From contig JAAEAF010000351.1 of NCBI GenBank assembly GCA_011037195.1, positions 62,001 to 126,000 on the forward strand: DNA of 64,000 nt, written 5' to 3'. Under the pieces are notes generated by a model that saw nothing but the letters and a program-made list of their open reading frames with translations, ran no database searches and was not told where the DNA came from. Of this stretch, positions 1 to 10,880 are shown one piece after another (the stretch's first letter is position 1; each line of letters opens with the position of its first letter). The position numbers were made by a program, and so were the translations under genes. The DNA is from Triatoma infestans (taxonomy: Eukaryota > Arthropoda > Insecta > Hemiptera > Reduviidae).

Positions 1-129
1 TGTACTTTAAGAAACACAACGTGTTTGAGATCTTAAATAAATTACGATATTTCTTTTCATGGCCTCATTATTTATAACATAGTAAGCACTCTGAGGTTTT
101 TTGATTGAAGTATTTAATGAAAATTTATA

Positions 130-556
130 ATGCTAGTATTTTGTTTTAATAATAACAGTGGTAAAAAGTTAGTGTCGAGGTTAAATTTAGTGAAAATAAT
201 TGTGGCAATTTATACATTAAGCCACACATTAATGAGTGACAGGAGAGTAAAATTGGGGCACGTGACGAATAATTTTAGAATCACTACTGGAATGCGTTGG
301 AGCCCTACATTTTGTTGTTCGCCCTTTTTTAAAACCAAAACAGGTAATGCAGAAGAATTAGATAGGTGGATAAAAACTAACTTAAAAGCTAAAAAACACT
401 TAGTATTATCACTTGATACTAAAAGATTACTTCGTGTTGGCGGATGTGATACTGCTGAAGATATTTGGGTCAGGTTGCATCAAATTTATGATATTCACAA
501 AGCGGAAAAAACTATTTATTTTTTGCGTCATCAATTTCATAACAAGAGAAGGGAAT
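130..556 (+). pseudogene. Ty1/copia-type gag relic
   Basis: A short reading frame at about 345-555 encodes a segment reading roughly ELDRWIKTNLKAKKHL, then TAEDIWVRLHQIYD. This is the familiar pattern of the copia-type gag (UBN2-like) domain, in which a W, a K-A run, a TA-(E/D)-x-W and an L-x-x-x-Y recur. No protease, integrase or reverse transcriptase follows. A tRNA-derived SINE begins right where the gag similarity stops (about 552), so the SINE probably inserted into the gag remnant. The domain is read from pattern memory. The fragment is clearly a non-functional piece. Confidence 0.55.
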
Positions 557-760
557 ACTTAAGTGGTTTTAGCGTACTGGACTCTCACGCGGAGGACCCG
601 AGTTCGAGTCCAGCTGTGCTAGTTACCCTTAGATTTTTCTTCCTACAGTTCACTGTCCGGTGATAGACAGGGTTGTATGTGTAACGATAGTACACTGTCC
701 GGAGATCGGCAGTACACTGAGAATGCTCCAGGCGCCAATGACCACAGATGTTGAAATTTA
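552..760 (+). repeat. tRNA-derived SINE, copy 1
   Basis: The left end resembles a tRNA gene, with an A-box-like AAGTGGTTTTAGCGTACT and a B box GAGTTCGAGTCC. It is followed by the family body with repeated CACTGTCCGG and GGCGCCAATGACC, and by an A-rich tail. Five other copies in the window share the same head, body and tail. The CTCACGCGGAGGACCCGAG stretch recalls tRNA-Glu, which is an inference. Pol III promoter boxes look partly intact. Confidence 0.75.
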
Positions 761-1605
761 AAAAAAAAAATTCATAATATTCAATGAGAATGAATGGTCA
801 GGAGAACTTTGATGATTCAAAAATTGATTGAAAATTTTATTGAAATGAAAAAGCTTTTACTTAATAAGCTAATTTGTATAAGGAGACTTATGTGCAAGTC
901 ATTACACAAGGAATTTGATTACATATTTGTGACGTGGCATTATATGGACCAAACCACAAAAACGCTGCTGTCCAAGTTATAGGTCACTGATATGAGAAAC
1001 AACACAAGGTAGGTTAAAACCTAAAAGAGTTGTTTTTCCTAATATTACTAGTCCTATTAAAAATAAGGAGGAAAAATATTGGATTATTATGGCAGACACT
1101 GGTGTACAGGCACCTCCCTACTACCCATCCTTTTTATAGTCACAAATACTATGCTCAGTCTTCCGATTACTTATCATCGATCCTATTTTGAATTTTTTTT
1201 TTTTTTTAATTCTTTCATATCAAGTGCGAGTCAAGGTCGGATACATATGTATACCTCTTAATATTATTATTTTATTATTTATACAGTATGAGTTTTATAA
1301 AACATTTATATTACTCATCTTTTACAGGTATAAATTTCATTTTTTTCTTAATTGCTGCAATATGTGACTACTATGAGCTATTCGCATATACTCTAAGGAA
1401 TCCGAAATAATCGCCTTTTATCAGAGACACGGTTGTTACTTAATATAAAAAATGTGACCTTCACCAAGGTTGTGGAAATCTATTTTGAAGCGTAAAGAAA
1501 AAAAAACATTTATTATTTAAATAGTTTGTAGGGTGTAATGAAGGATTAGGGTTAGCTCATTATGGGATCTTATAAATTAGATAATTCTTTACAAGACGTT
1601 TACAT

Positions 1606-1765
1606 TTAAGATTGCGGAGGTCCCGGGTTCGAGTCGAGCAGTGCTGCCATTAGATTTTGTCTTTCTAGAAGCCTCTTACTGTTCACTGTCCGGAGGCCGG
1701 CAGTGCACTGAGAAGACTCCGATCTTTGGGTCAGCTATTATGAGCCCAGAGGAGCTTTAGATAGC
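1606..1765 (+). repeat. tRNA-derived SINE, copy 2 (5' truncated)
   Basis: It contains the B box GGGTTCGAGTC, the TGCTGCCATTAGATTTT junction, CACTGTCCGGAGGCCGGCAG and the ACTGAGAAGACTCCG body shared with the other SINE copies. The A-box end and the tail are degraded. The surrounding stretch 760-1,600 and 1,765-1,990 shows no gene or other feature I can support. Confidence 0.7.
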
Positions 1766-1990
1766 ATAGGACTTGGTGTCTTCCCACAGATAATAATTTA
1801 AAAAAAAGGATATAATGAAAAAAGCAAAGTGTAATTCGATAGATACTATCGACATGATGGAGTAGACAGTGATGAAAGGGTGGTAGTTGGGAGGGATCTC
1901 TGTAGCAGGGTCCAGTTATACTCACTTTTACTATTTTTTTTTCGGTCCATAATTGACGGGGAAAAATGCAAAAGTATAAAAAATATTAAC

Positions 1991-4900
1991 CTTAAATCTG
2001 GGGGATCTTCACCACGCCTCAATCTTTCTTCAATTTCTCTTTCCCTTGCAGCAGTATCAACAGGCCTTGCACCGCCAAATATAGAAGCATTTGCCGCAGG
2101 TATATCTGTTTCCCCTTCCGACGGCGAAGGTTTGGACCTCGGTTGTAATTTAAGTTTAGGCCGAGTCCTGACTTCAGTAGTGCCTAGATAAATAAAAAGG
2201 AAAAATTTAAGGCTAAGCCTATACATTTAAGGCTAAGCTCTATAAAAAGCCAAATTAGTTACCTCGATCTGCAGGTGGTAAGTCATCTCTTCTACCACCA
2301 AATCTATCCCTTTCTCTCCTGTCGTCCATCCGATTATAATTAGAGTCATCTCTCCACTGGCTACTGCTACCTCTATCTTCTCTATGCCTATCATCATCTC
2401 TTCTAGAAAACCCTCCTCCTCTCTCCGAACGATCGCTAAAACTACTGAAACCTCTGTCATCTCGTTCTCGGCTAAATCCTCTATCATCTCGTTCACGGCC
2501 AAAACCACCACCTCCACCGCCACCACCACCACCACCACCACGATCGAAACCACTTCTGTGATCGTCTCTTATACGATCATCCCGGCCAAACCTAAAATCA
2601 ATGTATTAATAATGAACGTAGTGTGTATTAGTATTATATTTAACTACCATTTCTGTTAAGGAAATTAAACGATCAATTTACATTGATTTATTTTTTTATA
2701 ATGATTTACTTTTTCTTTTTTTTTACAATATGATTAAATATAATTATTTTTAAAATTTAATACCACTCTATATCTATATCATACAGATTATTAACTAATA
2801 TATAACAATTCTCCCGTCTTAATTTTGTGGTTACCCCACCTTTCACTTTTTCCGTAATTGTTCTCGGTGTGCAGCTTCCACAGCTCGTTTTCTTCCACTC
2901 TAACCCAATACACTACTTTCCCGATTCTTCTCACAATCTTCCCCTCCTTCCATTTCATGTTCTGGTCACTGTAACTTCTGGCCTACACTTCCTTCCCGGT
3001 TGCGAATTCTTTCAAATGTTCTTTTCCCGAGTGTCGTTGCTTGCTCGGTCAGTTCTTCATGAACCGTAAGCTTTACCAGATCCAATACAATGCGAATATT
3101 TCTCCCACACTTAAGTTCTGCTGATGACTTGCGTACCGACGCAACAAAAAGCGAGCTACTTTCAAATTAATATCCCCGTCATCCAACCTCTCTTTCTTAA
3201 GCCTGTGTAATCGTCTGCCCGTATCTTTCCGCCTGGCCATTTGATGCTGGATGAAAAGGAGCAGTGGTCCTGTGGATGATACCATTCTATTTCATAAATG
3301 CCTTGAATTCCTGGGATATGAAGAATCTCCCATTAATTGTGACCACGGTTTTTGGCAATCCAAATCTAGGAAACATAACCATTAAAGCTCAATAGTCTTT
3401 TTCTAGTGGCAACTCTGGTCGGTACGACCTCTAGCCATTTGGAATAAGAGTCCACAATAAGTAGGTACACATTTAAAATAGGCCCCGCATAATATCAATA
3501 TGCAGAAGCTCCCAGGACGCTTGCGATTGTTGCCAAGGCTGACTTGGTATTCTGGGAGGCTCTCTCTGATTTACTGCACACAGTTTACATGTCTTCCCTC
3601 TCTCCTCTAAGTCTTTATTATTGCGGCCACTATACATAGCTTCTCGCAACTGCTTTCATTCTGACAATACCCGAATGTGCAATATGCAATTCATTCAAAA
3701 TTTCTTTCCTTAAAGTCCTAAAAGGATGACAACTATACCTCCTCTGATGATGCATCCCTGCTCCAAAGATAATTCCCAATCTAAATGTTTATACCCTTTT
3801 ACTCTTGAAAATTTATGAGCCGTACACAGAGCCCTTATACAGCCGATCAGCATCCTTTTCCGTTTCTTCTTTGATTTTCCTATGGTCGAGAGGTATATCT
3901 GAAAATACTGGCATTCGAGCATATCTTGTTTCACCTATAATTTCCGTGTATTCATGATTAATAATCGGCAAACGCGATATCGCACCAACATTTCCATGAT
4001 TTTGTCCTTTATATTGCAGTCAAACCCCTGTAGAAAAAGCTCACTTAATAATTTTTTAACTAAGGGTTTATGATCCGTAATAGAATGTAAATTTTCTACC
4101 ATAACAAAACCGGAAAAATCTTTGGGTTCCCCAGGATATTGCTGTGGCCTCTTTATTTATCAGACTATAACTCTCTCAGCTTGCGTAAGCGTTCTTGCAT
4201 AAGCAATCAGCCTTTCGGTGCCCTCGGGCATCTTATGGGACAATACAGCTCCCAACCCTTGCATCTATAGCCTTTATTAACGGAGTTTATTATCCGATGT
4301 AATTTATACGAAGTTTTTAATTTTCTGAAACGCTGTGTCTCATGGCTGTGACTATCTAAAACGTACTCCAGAGTTCGTAAATTATGCAACGGTTCTAAAG
4401 TCGTTGCTAAAATTTTATAAATCACCCGTTATAATTGACCCTATCCAACTATGTAAGGCATTCATGTGGGAGGTACCATCACAATGGTTTGCACTTTATC
4501 AGACGATTTTTTTTTAATCCTTGATTTTTATACTATGCAACCTAGGTAAAGAATTTTGTTAAAAAATTTGCATTTTCCAAAATTTACCTTCAAGTTATGT
4601 TTGTTAAGTTGTCCAAACACAAAATGCAGTCTTCTCAGTTGTTCTTCTCCGCCCCTTGGACCTTGACATCATCGCAAAATACATTTAGGCAGGGTATACC
4701 TTCAGTTATTTAAGTGATGAACCTCTGCTAGAACCTGGCGTCACATTATGCCGAACATTAAGCGGTTCACCCTTTGGTGTGTCTATTGTTTGTATTCGGG
4801 CACTCTCTTCATCCATTACCATATTATGGTGGGCCTCCCTAATATCTAATTTAATGAATGTTTCTCCTCTAGCCATTGTAGCTAGGAAATAAATACTCAG

Positions 4901-7900
4901 TTCTCGGAATCGGGAATGGGTCGTCATGCAAGCACTTGTTTGTACCTTGTGCATGCACTTTGTTGTACCTTATAATCTGCTCATGGTCGAATATCGTCAT
5001 TCTTCTTAACTACAGGCACTAATGGAATCCCCAATTCAGTGTAATTTTTGATATTATTCCTTCTATCTCAGTCTATCCAATTCTTTATATACCTTATAAT
5101 TAATGCGTATGGTATAGGTCTCGCTGACTTAAACACTGGATTTGTGCCTGGCTTAAGAGATAAATGTGCTTCGAAGTTAGGTATTTTTGCAACTCCTCGA
5201 CAATACATAAGGATACTTTTGTTGTCTGTCATTGAATGCCTGCATTTCCCACTGCTGTACTGAAATCGTACTACATGTCATTTTCTCTAAATTCGGTATT
5301 TTTACTCTTATTGATATATCGATACAATTCATCCAGTTTCTTCCAAATACAGCATCTTCCTTTCCAAGAATAATAATATGATTTCCCCTTCGCTTTTAGG
5401 CCTGCATGTCCTATATCTACCACAGCAAAGCCCAACGGCTTGATCATCACTGATATATGCCCTCAATGTTAGATCTGACACATTCAGAACTCTTGGAACT
5501 TTTTTTTTGACATGATTGACACTGCTGCTCCAGTGCCCACTCCAAATGAGTTTCCTTCCAGTTGGTTCTACATATATCCACAATCTTTCCGATCCCCTTT
5601 TTTCTCTGATTTGACAGCGACAAATATTTTATACTATTGTTGTCTTTGTCTTCAGTCTCTTCTTCTCCACCAAACATGTTGAATCTTTTGTGCGTTCACC
5701 TTATGATCCTTTCTGGGAATCTATAACATTGAATTTTTCATCCTTTATTTTCTTGAACGACTGATGAATTATTGATGTACCTCCAAGTGTTGCTGTGATT
5801 TTTTTCAGCCTCTTTCTCCGCCCGTTCCATTTCCGTGGCTTCACATACGCATTCGTTGAACTCTTTTTCTTCGCAGATTTTAATCAACCTAGTAATTGCT
5901 TTGTCTCGCAATCCAGATATGAATTGCGCAGATGTTGGTCCATAATTGACGCATTGCAATTTCAGCATTTAAATTGAAAATTCATACTCGATGTTGCGCG
6001 GAATGTTTCAGTTGTTACACATAATGCTCTATAGATTCTACTGCTAATAGCTTTCTTTTTGAGAGCCTATTTTGTTGGGCAATCGCACTTGATTGTGGTT
6101 CAAGCAGTACTTTGAATTTCTTTGTACGTGACTGGCTCCTCCAGGCTGAGTGCAACACATGAGATTTGCAAATGTTTGGCGCCCCATGACATGCAATAAT
6201 ACCTGTTTGCGTTTGATTTCTGTTTCTCCCTGTTAGCTCCATGAGGGCAAAATAATTTTCAAGCCTTTTAATAAAAGTGCTACAAAGACTCTAGTCCAGG
6301 ATCAAAGACATCTACTTGCATATTGATTGGTCTTGTACTTTCCATTTGATTTCCGCTACTTTTGTTCCATGATTTGTCTTCTTGATTTTGGTATTTTCTC
6401 CACGATCCTCCTTGCCGTTTATTATAATTAACTACTATTTCTATTAAAGAAATTACACGGCCGTTTTACACTGATTAATTTTATTTAATTATACTTTTTT
6501 TTTATTTGATTATCAAATACCAGATGTTACAACTAATATATACAATTAAAAAAGAATTTTATGAAGAAAAAAAAATTACAGCAAGTAAAGTTTCTGATTA
6601 AATTAAGTCAAGCTAGCTCATACTTGGATATAAAGTAGCGTAATTAATACTGAGTTATTTACCTATCACGGTCCATGCCCCCTCGCTCATCTCTAAAGAA
6701 ACCTCTTTCTTCATAACTTCTGTTAAAGCTTCCTCCTCCTCCTCCACCACCACCATAATCTCGTCGATTGCCGTATCCTCCTCTGTCATAACCACTTCCT
6801 CCACCACCTGTATCGTTAAATTGCCGAGTAACTTATGGTTTCCATAAAAACAATATATTGGAGAAACATGATAATTGACATTACTTACCTCTGTCATCAA
6901 AATCATCGGCTCTTGGACCAGTCCTCCAATTCCCAGCTGTTCTATCCGAACCTCCTCCACCCATATCACTTCTTCCTCCATCTCTGTTACCTCGGCCTCC
7001 TCTGCCGCCACTTCGATTGCCACTGTCAACATTTGTAGTTAACTCTATACGTATTGGGCGACCTTTTAATGTCTGAAATTGAAATTGAAAACAAGTTTAA
7101 ACATTAAAGATGCCCAGATTCTATTTCTACCATTTTTTATTTTTAAAAATAAAATAATTTCCTCAGCATATCATGGAAAAGTTAATTTGTTTAAAGATGT
7201 AGTAATGTGTTACGCCGATATGAATCCATGGAATTGCAGAATAAGAACCAAAAAGTCAATGCACATCTTACGATGGCTGTCGCACTTAAAGCTGACGACA
7301 AAGAAAACCTCGATAAGAGATAATCACACGTTTTTTCTCAATGCTGTCCTACCTCTTACAACCAACCAAAAGGAAAGTAAACATATGAGCAACTAAAAAA
7401 AGAAGGGTTCGGCTTAATCTAGTACCTGGGCCTTATTAAAAATGAAGACACTTTGGAGGGTCTCTTTGAAATTAACAACATGAACAACTTGAAACATTAT
7501 TCAAATTGAGAATCACGTCCAAATACAGTTTCCTAGAAAAAGAATAAGTTAGACTCAAAACGAGATCAGAGTGAACAAAAGGAGTTCAATACCAAAGAAG
7601 TTTATTAAAGGCCGTAAGGTTAACTTCAACAAGCTCCTACTCAATCAGAAAGAATGGAGTTGCATCCTAACATGAACTGCATATTTTTGGAGGATGCAAA
7701 TTTTCAAGAAAATATTGTTGAATATGTGGTTGGGTTCGCAATACTAGATAACATCTATGATTTTAAGAAAATCAATAAATAAAGATTCTAAGAAATTTTT
7801 TTTTTCCTTAAGTTTGCTCTTTTCAGGCCAAAAACCCAGTAGAAGTTCAGTAGTTCCAGCAATTACCTCAAGGGGAGTAACAGTCAATAATTCATAATAT

Positions 7901-10838
7901 TAATAAATACTGTCTAGGTAGCTTTTTTATTTTGAAAAATTCTGAAATGTTTTAAAGAATTTAAAAAAAACTATTGGCAAGTTATTACTGAATAAAATAG
8001 AATTTTCTAACTCTGAAACAGATGGACTATTAAAACGAAAAAAGAATTATTTTATATGAAATGAAAATAATATAGGACACAGAAAATTATTTTAAACTTA
8101 AATACATTTTCAACATTGCCTTTCACTAGTAAAAGATCTCAAGACTGAAAGTAATGAAAATCAAACTAGAATCAACAAAGACACAGAATAAAATATTCTT
8201 ATCCAAACTCAATCAGCATAGAAAAACAAATATATTGAATCTATCAAATGTTGGCAGCATAGAAATATACAAAGAGAAAAAAAAATTAAATTTAGATGAA
8301 AATTGCTATCCTACATACAATTACTTACAGAATTTTTTATCATACTTAAAACATTATCAAATTTTTAAACCAATATATGTTTTTAAGTTTAAGGTAATAT
8401 AACAAGGTGCAACTGGATAATGCGACTGCAATGTAGTTTCAGTGCAAGTTCTACTTTGTTTATAATTCCGAATGACCGACTAAAATGTAGTGTTTTTTTA
8501 AATTACGAAATTCAAACCGTGCAGAGCAAAAAAATATTCATTAAAGTTAAGAATTTTAGGGCCATTAAAATCTGATAAATATATATATTTTTTCATTAAT
8601 TATGATACAACAACTTATAATAAATAATAAGTAGCAGTACATACATTATCGCCTAAATTTAGAGCAGCAACAAGACTGGCTCTGTCTTCAAATTCTATAT
8701 ATCCAAAACCTTTTGCTCTATTACCACCTTTTTCATCTCTGGGAATTCTAACATTTTTAACCTGTAAGAAATTATTTTTTATAAATTTACAAATAATTTT
8801 TACTAAAAATAATTAAATGTTTATTACATAAACATTCAGCAAACACTGAAATAAAAAAGCAAATATAAACAATATATTAAATATCCATGAATTAACCTTT
8901 AAATTCTGAAAGAAATTTATAAGCTCATTCTCTGTAAGATCATAAGGAATGTTAGACAAATAAGCTTGAAAAGGCGCAGTTGAAGGTATCTTGTTCTCGT
9001 CAATAGTAGTTCCCCTAGAAGCTCTAGGAGCAGTGGGCAATACAACTCTTTCAGTTTTCAGTTCATAGGAATTTGCTGAAAATAAGAAAAGAAATTAAAT
9101 TAACAACTGTTACGCCTCCTATCCCTTTACGATATAGAAAGAGGTAAAGTAATAAAAAAAAAAAAAAGGATTACTTCGGAAATTATAGCACAAAAAGTAA
9201 AAATATTGACTGCCAATATTATGCAAAACTCATTTTAGAAAACAATAAAATTAGATTGACAAAATATGGGTTGAAACAAACACTAACTCAACTTTCTCTT
9301 ACTTGCATTTTTCAACTTCCAATGGGCAAATTCTCGTATTTTTAACATTATATAAGGGATGAACAGTACAAATCAGAAAAAGTGCATATTATATGAGGAA
9401 CACAAAACTTCTAAAAGTATATTAAAAAACATTTTTCCCAATTATTTAAAAAAAAAAAAAAAAAATGTATATTTCAAAAGAGTTTGAGGAATGTCGCTAT
9501 AACCTGAAACTATTAAATATTATGGAACTTCCATTTAACTATTTTGAAGGAAACTTCGGTGTTCCCAACTAGGAATATTCATTATTAATGCAATTTTTTT
9601 TTCAACTAATTATTACAAACAGAAAATTTACTAGGATAAAAGAAACAAAAAAAATTGAAATCTGATATTATACTATAGGAAAGAAACCACTTAGAATTAG
9701 TAATAATTACAAAAACATATCATTTTTCAACGAAAAATAGTTTATAATATCTAAATAAATTTTCTAAAAAGGTTATAAGCGTTGATAATGTTGAATATTT
9801 ATTTAGCTAAAAAGTAATCATACAGTCTACGATTTCTTATTTGTAAAATATAATCAACGTTATTTTTGAGATGATTGTATCATTTAACCAGAACTCTGGG
9901 CAAAATGCCATATCAATAAATCAAACCAATCTGATCGTGTCACAGCCACTTCACAATTTCGCAAAACATTTTATTCTGGTATTTTAAACTAACATATTTA
10001 CAAATTTTGGTAAATCTAATAATAAGGTAAATGCAGAAAAATAGAAGTTTGTTAAAGAAAAATTTAAACATATTAATCAAAACTAAAGAGATAATTTTTT
10101 TTGAAGAATAAAAGAAGCCAAACCATTTTGTTTGAACATAAAAATAGAAAGCTTTGGGGAAATAGTAACTGATATATATAAAACATGTGACAAGTCCATC
10201 AACTAGTCAAGAAAAAGTGAGTCTTTGAGTTCAAAAAAGATCTGAAGAAGCCTTTATATAAACTCTGGTGTTTATATAAAGGCTTCTTATAAATTCTGGT
10301 AATTATTAACAATTAGTGATGACAAGAAACTGCTTATACAGTTCATAAAGATTCGATTAATAAATGAAAAATGCAAAGAAGTAGTTTTTATATAGAATTT
10401 CGATGAATTTTCACAAATGTGCACTAATAATCAATACAATTAAGCTCAAACTAAAAACTAAACGAAGTATGACGATTTCGGCATCTATTAAGCTCAAGGT
10501 AACTTAAGATTGTTGGATAGAAAAACAAAATGAGTAATTACAATAAATATTTATATATTAATAATAAAATGTTTTATTATTGTTATTATCACAGATATTT
10601 TCCATGTAGCCTGCTTCATTTTGTAGTTATCGACCGGTTTCGGGCGTCCGCCATCATCAGGATATCTCTCTCCCTCTCTTATATATGACATAATAAATGT
10701 TATCTCTCAATCATAAGAGAGTGATATATATATATATATATAAAACATGTGACATATCCAAAATCTCATGCCGAGAAAAAGTGAGATTTCGGATTGAAGG
10801 AAGATATGTTCCACTCTCTCTCTTTGCGTGCGCGTGTA

Positions 10839-10880
<42 letters not shown>

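Larger units (their letters stand above)
2633..6544 (-). mobile_element. Decayed Ty3/gypsy LTR retrotransposon inside an eIF4B intron
   Basis: The element runs in the minus direction and is broken by many stops and frameshifts. In element order I see a gag piece (about 5738-5968, with QFISGLRDKAI and a Cys/Glu-rich stretch), an aspartic-protease-like piece (about 5330-5680), a reverse transcriptase piece (4706-4954, with FIKLDIREAHHNMVMDEES) and degraded RNase H. Then come the integrase zinc-finger region (about 3600-3700, with LHIAHSGIVRMK), the integrase core (about 3240-3400, with FHPASNGQAER) and the integrase C-terminal region (3073-3200, with NLKVARFLLRRYASH). In the core, the motif that normally reads V-x-D-N-G reads VTINGRFF, so the catalytic Asp is lost. 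A related sequence pair flanks it as LTRs. It is not functional. Confidence 0.85.

Noticed and set aside
1540..1560. GGATTAGGGTTAGCTC, telomere-like
   Set aside because: A single short occurrence without tandem repetition; not telomeric sequence.
1846..1990. Open frame continuing past the eIF4B exon end at 1,991
   Set aside because: A GT donor at 1,990-1,989 (minus) ends the exon; the continuation has no eIF4B-like composition and resembles intron read-through.
2233..2553. Val/Glu-rich open frame over the eIF4B Gly-rich exon
   Set aside because: Wrong frame of GGT/GGC repeats; the Arg/Gly/Asp frame fits eIF4B and has proper splice phases.
6655..7032. Glu/Val-rich minus-strand open frame
   Set aside because: A shadow frame over two eIF4B exons and the intron between them.
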